Below, piece by piece: positions 42,136 to 49,514 of a DNA stretch of 64,000 bases (its first letter is position 1; every line of letters begins with the position of its first letter). The notes below the pieces were generated by a model. The model did not search any database, was not told the DNA's origin, and saw nothing but the letters and a program-made list of their open reading frames with translations. The translations under genes and the position numbers were made by a program. Origin of the DNA: Chryseobacterium sp. RU37D (GTDB lineage: Bacteria; Bacteroidota; Bacteroidia; Flavobacteriales; Weeksellaceae); contig NZ_FTMM01000006.1 in the NCBI RefSeq assembly GCF_900156075.1, positions 1-64,000 on the forward strand, in the 5' to 3' direction.

Positions 42136-43671
42136 ATGTTGATTAAAATTTTTGGAAGCGCGATTCATGGAGTTTCAGCACAGACAATTACTATAGAAGT
42201 TAATGTAGACACAGGAGGGGTGGGGTATCACCTTGTAGGTCTTCCTGACAATGCGATTAAAGAAAGCAGCTACAGAATTTCCGCCGCCCTGAAAAATGTG
42301 GGCTATAAAATTCCCGGAAAGAAAATTACCATTAATATGGCCCCTGCAGACCTCAGAAAGGAAGGGGCGGCTTACGATTTGAGCATTGCCATAGGAATTC
42401 TGGCAGCATCAGATCAGATTCTGGCAGAAAATATCCATGATTATATAATTATGGGAGAGCTTTCCCTTGATGGAACTTTGCAGCCTATACGCGGAGTTTT
42501 ACCGATTGCTATTCAGGCCCGTGAGGAAGGCTTTAAAGGAATCATTCTACCAAAACAAAATACGCGGGAGGCCGCCATAGTCAATAATCTCGATGTTTAT
42601 GGTATTGAAAATATTAAGGAGGTAATCGACTTTTTTAACGAAGGAAAACCTCTTCAAAAGGTCGAAATTGATACCCGGAAAGAATTTCAGGAAAAGATCA
42701 ATGATTTTCCATTTGATTTTTCGGAGGTTAAAGGTCAGGAAACCGCTAAAAGAGCAATGGAAGTGGCAGCAGCGGGCGGTCATAATATTATTTTGATAGG
42801 TCCTCCCGGCAGTGGAAAAACGATGCTTGCCAAGAGAGTCCCGAGTATTTTGCCGCCTTTAAGCTTAAAAGAAGCTTTGGAAACTACCAAGATTCATTCT
42901 GTCGCGGGTAAAATGGGTACGGAAACTTCACTCATGACGGTCCGCCCCTTCAGGGCTCCCCACCACACCATTTCGGATGTAGCTCTTGTCGGCGGGGGAA
43001 GCTATCCACAACCCGGAGAAATTTCTCTGGCTCATAACGGGGTTTTGTTTCTGGATGAAATGCCAGAATTTAAAAGAACGGTTTTGGAAGTAATGCGGCA
43101 GCCACTGGAAGACCGGGAGGTGACGATTTCAAGAGCGCGGTTTACTGTGAATTATCCCGCCAGCTTTATGCTGGTTGCTTCTATGAATCCCAGTCCGAGT
43201 GGTTTTTTCCCAGATGATCCGAATAATACTTCATCCACTTACGAAATGCAGCGGTATATGAATAAACTTTCAGGGCCGCTACTGGACCGGATTGATATTC
43301 ATATTGAAGTTCAGAAAGTTGAATTCGAACAATTGGCAGAAAGAAGAAAAGGTGAAAAAAGTGAAGACATCAGGAAACGCGTTCTGATTGCCCGCGAGAT
43401 TCAGAGAGAACGATATAAGGATCTAAAAATCAGTTATAACGCTCAAATCGGACCTAAGGAAATTGAAAAGTTTTGCGAGCTTGATCAAACTTCTTTCAAC
43501 CTCATCAAAATGGCGATGGAAAAGCTTAATCTTTCCGCAAGAGCCTATGACCGGATTTTAAAAGTGGCCAGAACCATTGCAGATCTTGAAGAGTCTGAAA
43601 ATATTTTGTCGCATCATATTTCAGAAGCGATACAATATAGAAGTCTGGACAGAGAGTTTTGGAATGTTTAA
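42136..43671 (+). CDS. comM: YifB/ComM-family Mg-chelatase-like AAA+ ATPase
   Basis: A 511-residue AAA+ protein. The N-terminal Lon-like ChlI domain (1-165) is followed by Walker A GPPGSGKTMLAKR near residue 222, HSVAGKM, Walker B LFLDEMPEF, RPFRAPHHTISD and the C-terminal Mg_chelatase_C helix region. In Vibrio ComM drives branch migration in natural transformation; whether this organism is transformable is not shown. Monocistronic, ending at the palindrome 43696-43730. Confidence 0.92.
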   Translation: MLIKIFGSAIHGVSAQTITIEVNVDTGGVGYHLVGLPDNAIKESSYRISAALKNVGYKIPGKKITINMAPADLRKEGAAYDLSIAIGILAASDQILAENIHDYIIMGELSLDGTLQPIRGVLPIAIQAREEGFKGIILPKQNTREAAIVNNLDVYGIENIKEVIDFFNEGKPLQKVEIDTRKEFQEKINDFPFDFSEVKGQETAKRAMEVAAAGGHNIILIGPPGSGKTMLAKRVPSILPPLSLKEALETTKIHSVAGKMGTETSLMTVRPFRAPHHTISDVALVGGGSYPQPGEISLAHNGVLFLDEMPEFKRTVLEVMRQPLEDREVTISRARFTVNYPASFMLVASMNPSPSGFFPDDPNNTSSTYEMQRYMNKLSGPLLDRIDIHIEVQKVEFEQLAERRKGEKSEDIRKRVLIAREIQRERYKDLKISYNAQIGPKEIEKFCELDQTSFNLIKMAMEKLNLSARAYDRILKVARTIADLEESENILSHHISEAIQYRSLDREFWNV

Positions 43672-43695
43672 GGATAATAATTCGTTTGTTTTAAG

Positions 43696-43730
43696 AGTTT
43701 CGGGCGGCAACTTCGTTGCCGCCCGAAACT
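43696..43730. terminator. 15-bp GC-rich palindrome after comM
   Basis: AGTTTCGGGCGGCAA (43696-43710) and TTGCCGCCCGAAACT (43716-43730) form a perfect stem around CTTCG. No long T-run follows. It resembles 28657-28687 in the shared GTTTCGG core, so it may be a repeat family with terminator activity between converging genes. Confidence 0.55.
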
Positions 43731-43742
43731 TATCATTAAATA

Positions 43743-44171
43743 TTACTTTATGCTTTTCACAATTTCCAGAAGCTCTTTTCCATCATAATATCCCAGTGTT
43801 TTATTCATCACATTTCCGTTAGAGTCTATAAAAAGGAGAGAAGGATAACCTTTCAGCTGATATTTTTTTACAATCTCAATACCTTCGCCCTTTTCACCGT
43901 CAACTTCAAGACTCACGAAATTTTTATTAAAATAATCACTCAGTTCGGGATCTTTGAACGTTGTTTTCTTTAGTAGTTTACAAGGCCCGCACCAGGTTGC
44001 ATACACATCCAGAAAAATAGCTTTCTTTTCTTTTTTAGCTTTTGCCCTGGCTTCTTTCAAAGAGCCATTATAGAAACTGACTTCGCTGTTTGTGTTCTTT
44101 TCAGCTATTGTATAAGAGTATGCTGAAATAAAAAAAGCAAATGCGCTTAAGATGAATAATATCTTTTTCAT
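43743..44171 (-). CDS. Secreted thioredoxin-fold protein (DsbD C-terminal type)
   Basis: A 142-residue protein with signal peptide (residues 1-20) and a thioredoxin domain with YATWCGPCKLLKK (Cys61, Cys64) and GYPSLLFIDSNG (cis-Pro). Similar to the gamma domain of DsbD and to Thioredoxin_7 proteins. Expected in the periplasm as a thiol reductase. Downstream of the spondin gene by 6 bases, so the two are co-transcribed. Confidence 0.88.
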   Translation of the reverse strand: MKKILFILSAFAFFISAYSYTIAEKNTNSEVSFYNGSLKEARAKAKKEKKAIFLDVYATWCGPCKLLKKTTFKDPELSDYFNKNFVSLEVDGEKGEGIEIVKKYQLKGYPSLLFIDSNGNVMNKTLGYYDGKELLEIVKSIK

Positions 44172-44177
44172 TTTAAT

Positions 44178-45398
44178 TTAATTGATGGTTATTTTAATAA
44201 TATTTTGAGTCGCAGGAAGCGGATAAGTATTTCCAACTTTAGAAATAGCAATATTTTCCACCTGAGGCATTCCTCCAAACAAAGCCTGATGATTTCCTGC
44301 GCCCGGGTATTGATTAATTCCCGTTCCTGAATCGAATAAAGATGTTTTTGAGCTAATATCCCCTAAGCTATTAGCATCAACGGATTGTTCATTCGCATAG
44401 AACCAATCATTGGAGAATCCGAACATCGTCACGTAAGCAATTTTATCCCCGGATTTGGCTTCGAAGCTTGTAGAAACTTTTTGTCCGGGAGCAACAGGAG
44501 CGTTTCCGGCTACGTAAACACCTTTTACATTGGGCAATGATTTTAAGTTGTTTTGAAGTTTGTAAACATTTCCAAACTGAGAAACTTCTTTCAATCCTTT
44601 ACCGGAATCCAGCTGTCCCAATTCATAGATCGGATTTTTATCACCGGAATATACCACTACCAAAGCTGGAGAAAGGCCGGTCATAATTCCTGTATTGGCA
44701 TTGAGTTTAGTCACCATTTTGTCTGTATTTCCCATTTGTGCAATGTCCGTAATTTCGGGATTTGATAAAGCATTTGGCGCGAAAAATGGAGCCGCATTCA
44801 GAAGCTGTGAGCCATTGTAATTGGAAACTGCCCAAACTCCGGGGGAAAAAGGTGTTTCGTTGGCAGTACCACCGGAAGTATTAGTAATGGTTAAAGTAAA
44901 TTCAGATTTCACATCGTCATAACTTAAATTCAATTTCATCAATTGCGAAGCCGCTACATTCGGAACCTGAGCAATCGGGTTGCTTTCCGGATTTCCTGTC
45001 GTATTGTTTTTTGTACCGTTGTCCCAAAGCAAAACTTCTGAGGAAACATCACCGGTAATAGCACTTCCGTTATCATTAAAAAGCTTGATTCCCGGCTGTT
45101 TTGAAGCAAAAAACCAGTCTTTTGAAGCTCCGTACATTGTGGCGAACATCAAGGCCTGAGTTTTTCCTGCATTGAATTTTATAGAAACAGATTCTCCGGG
45201 CATGATGACAGGTTTTAAAGTTCCCATAAATTTCCCGCTCTGTACAAAATCTTTTGGAACTGCAACATTTTCAAAAGTGATGGTTCTTTGTTTTGGAGAG
45301 TTTTCCATTATATTGTCTCTGTCATCACAAGAGGTAAGGGAAATTGTCGCAAAGATTCCTGTTGTAAGTGCTGTAATTTTTAATAAGTTCTTTTTCAT
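44178..45398 (-). CDS. Spondin-domain lipoprotein (two spondin-like repeats)
   Basis: A 406-residue lipoprotein: signal with lipobox SLTSC, then DDRDNIMENS. Two homologous halves follow: one with ITFENVAVPKDFVQSGKF, GESVSIKFNAGKTQALMFATMYGASKDWFF and LLWDNGT (residues about 40-190); the second with APGQKVSTSFEAKSGDKIAYVTMFGFSNDWFY and SLFDSGTG (residues 300-400). The pattern matches bacterial spondin_N proteins. It faces outwards and its role is unknown. Shares an operon with the thioredoxin gene. Confidence 0.85.
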   Translation of the reverse strand: MKKNLLKITALTTGIFATISLTSCDDRDNIMENSPKQRTITFENVAVPKDFVQSGKFMGTLKPVIMPGESVSIKFNAGKTQALMFATMYGASKDWFFASKQPGIKLFNDNGSAITGDVSSEVLLWDNGTKNNTTGNPESNPIAQVPNVAASQLMKLNLSYDDVKSEFTLTITNTSGGTANETPFSPGVWAVSNYNGSQLLNAAPFFAPNALSNPEITDIAQMGNTDKMVTKLNANTGIMTGLSPALVVVYSGDKNPIYELGQLDSGKGLKEVSQFGNVYKLQNNLKSLPNVKGVYVAGNAPVAPGQKVSTSFEAKSGDKIAYVTMFGFSNDWFYANEQSVDANSLGDISSKTSLFDSGTGINQYPGAGNHQALFGGMPQVENIAISKVGNTYPLPATQNIIKITIN

Positions 45399-45554
45399 AA
45401 ATAAATTTTTGAGAGTTATATATTCTTTGCAACTACAGTCGGGCGTTTTTCATGTTCCTGACAAAAAATTTATTTATTTTAGCGAAAATTTAATTTAAGT
45501 TGTTGAAAATCAGCGATAGTTATTTCTAAATTTCATTGAAAAAGAATTTGAAAT

Positions 45555-46031
45555 TTAAATTCCCTTTTTCCCATCCAGAATCATCTGGATCATTTTAATT
45601 TTCCTGTTCTCTCTTGTTTCGGGCTTTTTGGCTTCTTCGACCCAACGGATGTACTCCTTTCTATGTGTGTAGCTCATCTTATCAAAAAGGACTTTTGCCT
45701 CCTGATTTTTATTAAAAATTGATTGAATATCTTCTGCAATTTCAACGGTACGTTCTTCCTTATCTTCAATTAAAAGTACCGAAACCTCATTTCCGAAAGT
45801 TTTTCCCAGTTGCTTCCGAATTTCCTGGGTTAAACCTAAAATATGGCAGTTAGATTTCATTTTGGCTAGGCTACCGCGGTATTCAACTTTATCATCAAAT
45901 ACGACTTTGATTTTTACCTGTCCTTTTTTGTTGAATAATTCTTCGGTAGAAAAAGGGAACTCTATAAAAGCGGCATTCATTTCTCCGTTTTGCCGGATGA
46001 TGGCTTTAAATTGAATAGGCTGAGGTTTCAT
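45555..46031 (-). CDS. DUF1905/YdeI-like protein
   Basis: From ATG 46031 (158 residues) an N-terminal DUF1905 domain (QFKAIIRQNGEMNAAFIEFPFS, YRGSLAKMKSNCHILGL) is followed by the OmpD-associated YdeI-type tail (MSYTHRKEYIRWVEEAKKPETRENRKIKM). This family is annotated in some bacteria as bacteriocin-protection or OmpD-linked, without solid mechanism. A longer frame from 46070 adds 13 unlikely residues. Monocistronic. Confidence 0.85.
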   Translation of the reverse strand: MKPQPIQFKAIIRQNGEMNAAFIEFPFSTEELFNKKGQVKIKVVFDDKVEYRGSLAKMKSNCHILGLTQEIRKQLGKTFGNEVSVLLIEDKEERTVEIAEDIQSIFNKNQEAKVLFDKMSYTHRKEYIRWVEEAKKPETRENRKIKMIQMILDGKKGI

Positions 46032-46072
46032 TTGCTTTTTATTTAAATTTAAATCTAAAAGAATCAACATCC

Positions 46073-46155
46073 AGTTTGTTATTCCACAGGAATCTCGGCA
46101 GAATTACAATTTAACTTCTAATAAATCAGTCTGGACTCCTAAGGAATAACAAACT
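46073..46155. repeat. Palindromic AGTTTGTTATTCC element, copy 2
   Basis: AGTTTGTTATTCCACAGGAATC (46073-46094) and GACTCCTAAGGAATAACAAACT (46134-46155) are inverted, with one or two mismatches. Related to 33607-33677. The 40-base centre has no gene. It resembles a small non-autonomous inverted-repeat element. Confidence 0.6.
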
Positions 46156-46195
46156 ACATAGAAAAAACTTGCGTTTAATTATTTATATCAAAAAT

Positions 46196-46229
46196 AAAAA
46201 AACCGCGAAAGAAAACTTTCACGGTTTTT
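46196..46229 (-). terminator. Terminator after the S46 peptidase gene
   Basis: On the minus strand AAAACCG-T-GAAAG / CTTTC-G-CGGTTTT with a 4-base loop and a T-run. Confidence 0.75.
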
Positions 46230-46247
46230 AAAATATATCAAAAAAGA

Positions 46248-48458
46248 TTATTTTTTCTTTCCTTTTGCAGGGGTAGAAGTAGCTGCCTTAGGCATTTTTG
46301 TTTTTGTATCTGCAGGAGTATTCTCGTCTCTTACCAGTTGTAATTCGTCGATCAGTCTTCTTGCACCAGCATATTTGTCGATTGTCCAAAGAACGAAACG
46401 AATGTCTACATTGATCGTTTTCTGCCATTCCGGTTCGAAAACGATGTCACCACTTAATGCCTCGCTGTTCCCGTCGAATGCGATACCGATCAGGTTTCCG
46501 TCTCCGTCGATTACCGGAGAACCAGAGTTACCACCTGTAATATCATTGTTTGAAAGGAAGTTTACCGGCATGTAGCCTTTAGCGTCTGCATACTGACCGA
46601 AGTCTTTCATGTTGTAAAGGTCGATCACTCTTTGTGGAAGGTCAAATTCTTCATCACCTTTCTTGTATTTACCAACAAGACCGGTCATATCTGTATAATA
46701 GTTATCTGTAATCCCGAAGTAGTTTCGGTCTTGTCTGATTGGCAGTTTATCTATCGTTCCGTACGTTAATCTCATGGTAGAGTTAGCATCCGGGTAGAAT
46801 TTTTTATCAGGCATAGCTTTCATTAATCCCGCTAAGAAAAGTCTGTTGTTTTTAGCGAAATTATCATCGATTTTCACGAACCTTTCTGCAGAAGCTTTTT
46901 GGTCTGCTATAATTCCGTTTGCGATTTTCCAAAGCGGATCTGCATCAAGCTTTAATTTATCCGGATTCAGCATGAAGTTGGTAGCAGACGTTTTATTGGC
47001 AAAAATAGATGAATAAGCAACATTTGAAAGGTTATTGGCATCTAATCCCATGATAGTTTCAGAGGCAACATCTGGCTTTACTCTTGTTTTGTATAGATTA
47101 ACCATAGAATTCATCATCTCGCCTTCAAGCTTGGTATTGATGTTTTCGTATGCTGATTTAAGAGCCGCTTCCACTTTTGGTCTCATAGCTACTCTTCCTT
47201 CCATATTCTGGTCTGCGTAAGCTTTCAGAACATTTCCTATCTGTAACGCAAGGGTGAAATACTTAGAATTCCTTGAAAGCTGAGTCATGTACATTCTTTC
47301 AACATTTCTGTCTGAAGTCTGTTTGTAATAAATAGCGATATCATCTAGAACCGTTTCGTTTTCTGCAATATTTGCAGGTTGTATAGCCCAAGTTTTGAAT
47401 TTCTCTTCAATAGCCTGTTTCTCTGTAATGGTTCCGTTTTTAAGAACAGCATCAATTGTTCCTTGTCTGTTTTTCCAATAGTTAGCTACAGAAGCATACT
47501 GAGAAGCATAATTAAGCTGAGTTCCTTTATCTTTGTCCATATATTTCTTCATAACGTCCATTGCCAGTTTAGAAGCTTCAACCCAGGCAGGATAATCTTT
47601 GTTTACCATTTGCTGAATTCCGTAAGAAGTCAGGTAACGGTTTGTTCTTCCAGGATATCCTAAAATCATTGAGAAATCTCCAGGTTTTACACCTTTAAGG
47701 GAAACTGGTAAGAAATGCTTAGGTTTTAACGGAACATTGCTTGGAGAATATTCAGCAGGGTTTCCTGCGGCATCAGCATACACTCTGAAAACCGTGAAAT
47801 CTGCTGTATGTCTCGGCCACTCCCAGTTATCTGTATCACCCCCGAATTTTCCTAATGATGATGGTGGCGCACCTACTAATCTGATGTCTTTGTAGTCCTG
47901 GTAAACGAAATAATAGAATTCATTTCCGTTGAAGAAATCTCTTACCACTACGGTATATTTTCCGTTTTCAGAGTTTTCAGACTGGATCGCTTTTGTTTCA
48001 GCGTCGATAGCAGCTTTTCTCTCTTCAGCGGTCATTGTATTGTTTAATTTTGAATTGATTCTCTGTGTAGCATCATCCATTCTTACAAGGAATCTCACAT
48101 ACAGATCCTTTGCGTTGAATTCGTCTTTCTGTTTCATTGCCCAGAAACCATTCTTCAGGTAGTCTTTTTCCGGAGTGGAAGCCGCAGCTACGGCACTAAA
48201 TCCACAGTGATGGTTTGTAAAAATAAGACCTTGGTTTGAAACAATTTCTCCGGTACAAAACCCTCCGAAACTTACGATAGCATCTTTTAAGCTGGAATTG
48301 TTTACTGAATAAATTTCTTCAGGTGTCAGATGCAAACCTTCTTTTTGCATATCTACACCATTAAGTCTTTTAATAAGCATTAATAGCCACATTCCTTCGT
48401 CCGCCCTCATCTGAGCAAAACTTAGTAAGAATGTGAAAAGTAGAAATAGTCTTTTCAT
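46248..48458 (-). CDS. dpp7: S46 dipeptidyl-peptidase (DPP7-type)
   Basis: A 736-residue periplasmic serine peptidase that releases dipeptides. After the signal peptide (about residues 1-19), FTNHHCGFSAV holds the catalytic His, a central Asp region reads FGGDTDNWEWPRHTADFTVF, and GGNSGSPVIDGDG near residue 647 holds the Ser. The specificity position in the following FDGN stretch is Gly, as in DPP7 (hydrophobic P1), whereas DPP11 has Arg there. The C-terminus is a Lys/Ala-rich tail. It is divergent from the META-domain gene. Confidence 0.9.
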   Translation of the reverse strand: MKRLFLLFTFLLSFAQMRADEGMWLLMLIKRLNGVDMQKEGLHLTPEEIYSVNNSSLKDAIVSFGGFCTGEIVSNQGLIFTNHHCGFSAVAAASTPEKDYLKNGFWAMKQKDEFNAKDLYVRFLVRMDDATQRINSKLNNTMTAEERKAAIDAETKAIQSENSENGKYTVVVRDFFNGNEFYYFVYQDYKDIRLVGAPPSSLGKFGGDTDNWEWPRHTADFTVFRVYADAAGNPAEYSPSNVPLKPKHFLPVSLKGVKPGDFSMILGYPGRTNRYLTSYGIQQMVNKDYPAWVEASKLAMDVMKKYMDKDKGTQLNYASQYASVANYWKNRQGTIDAVLKNGTITEKQAIEEKFKTWAIQPANIAENETVLDDIAIYYKQTSDRNVERMYMTQLSRNSKYFTLALQIGNVLKAYADQNMEGRVAMRPKVEAALKSAYENINTKLEGEMMNSMVNLYKTRVKPDVASETIMGLDANNLSNVAYSSIFANKTSATNFMLNPDKLKLDADPLWKIANGIIADQKASAERFVKIDDNFAKNNRLFLAGLMKAMPDKKFYPDANSTMRLTYGTIDKLPIRQDRNYFGITDNYYTDMTGLVGKYKKGDEEFDLPQRVIDLYNMKDFGQYADAKGYMPVNFLSNNDITGGNSGSPVIDGDGNLIGIAFDGNSEALSGDIVFEPEWQKTINVDIRFVLWTIDKYAGARRLIDELQLVRDENTPADTKTKMPKAATSTPAKGKKK

Positions 48459-48545
48459 TTTATAAAATTAATTTTTGTGTTGCTAATTTACTAATTTTTA
48501 TGCTATTCTGGTCTGGAATGGTACGAAAATGGATTGGAGAATGCT

Positions 48546-49001
48546 ATGAAAAATATAGGATTGCCATTTTTTACCATTTTATTTTTAGGATCATTGATAA
48601 ACTGCGGTATGATGATTGGGCAAAATTCTCAGTCGGAGAAGAAAGATTATCAGATTCAGAGAGAGTGGATGCTTGTTGCTTTTGGGAATTTTACAAAAGA
48701 AGAGTTGGTAAAAAATAAAGCGGGAATTAATCTTACTTCAAAAATGGAGTTTGGAAAAATAAAAGGTCAAGCTTTCATGGGCTGCAACAAAATGTTTTTT
48801 TCTTCTGAATTTAGAAATGAAGGGAAGGTAAAAATTTCAGGAATAGGGTCTACTATGATGGCCTGTGAAAACATGAAGCTGGAGGGGGCGTTTTCTGAAA
48901 ATTTTAAAGATATGACCCATTACAAAGTGGAAGGACATTTTCTTATATTGAGTGATGACAAGGGAAATTCTATGAAATTTGTGGCTGCGGATTGGGATTG
49001 A
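48546..49001 (+). CDS. META/HslJ-like lipoprotein
   Basis: From ATG 48546 (151 residues) the signal ends with the lipobox SLINC. A META domain follows: WMLVAFGNFTKEELVKNKAGINLT, GQAFMGCNKMFFSSEF, GIGSTMMACENMKLEGAF and YKVEGHFLILSDDKGNSMKFVAA. HslJ-type proteins are linked to outer-membrane stress or drug resistance. The last codons precede a hairpin terminator. Confidence 0.82.
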   Translation: MKNIGLPFFTILFLGSLINCGMMIGQNSQSEKKDYQIQREWMLVAFGNFTKEELVKNKAGINLTSKMEFGKIKGQAFMGCNKMFFSSEFRNEGKVKISGIGSTMMACENMKLEGAFSENFKDMTHYKVEGHFLILSDDKGNSMKFVAADWD

Positions 49002-49045
49002 TCGAAAATTAATTTCAATTTTAATAAATTCAAAATAAAATACAA

Positions 49046-49073
49046 AAGTCCGCACTTTAGATACGGACTTCTT
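49046..49073. terminator. Hairpin between META and the small secreted-protein gene
   Basis: AAGTCCG / CGGACTT with an 11-base loop between converging genes. It can serve both strands; T-runs are modest. Confidence 0.6.
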
Positions 49074-49100
49074 TGTTGTTGAAAAATCTATTACGGGTTA

Positions 49101-49508
49101 TTAGTTTTTTGGAATTGTTTTTTTAATATCATACACGGTAAGTTCAGGTGTGCTGAGTAATCCCTGAGTGTTACTCCTTTTTTTAGAAATACTTGCCTTA
49201 TGCGGCTGTCTTCCCGGTATGCTTGCTTTTATTTCTTCTATGCTTGCAGTATTAGGCAGAAGCTTCCCAGAGTTGTTGGCTGCTTCCTGTTTCGGAGCTT
49301 GTTTTTTTGCTTCAAGTCCTTGTTCTGAAGGAAGCGTGTTAGAGAGTGTTTTACTGGCCCTGTCCTGAGATTCCTTCATCATTTTTGCTTCGAAGTCTTT
49401 GGATTCTTTATAGTAGGGAACTTGTTGTGTTTCAGAAACTTTTTTATCCTGCTGAGCATAGATATTTACGCTTAATGCCAGGAATGCAATGATATATAAT
49501 GATTTCAT
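49101..49508 (-). CDS. Small secreted protein of unknown function
   Basis: A 135-residue protein with signal peptide (ending NIYAQ) and a hydrophilic body rich in Lys, Ser, Glu and Gln. Two short repeats read IEEIKASIPGRQPHK and LTVYDIKKTIPKN, so the C-terminal half has an I-K-x-x-I-P motif twice. No known domain. It is the third gene of the repeat-protein operon, 6 bases after the 840-residue gene. Confidence 0.65.
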   Translation of the reverse strand: MKSLYIIAFLALSVNIYAQQDKKVSETQQVPYYKESKDFEAKMMKESQDRASKTLSNTLPSEQGLEAKKQAPKQEAANNSGKLLPNTASIEEIKASIPGRQPHKASISKKRSNTQGLLSTPELTVYDIKKTIPKN

Positions 49509-49514
49509 GATAGT

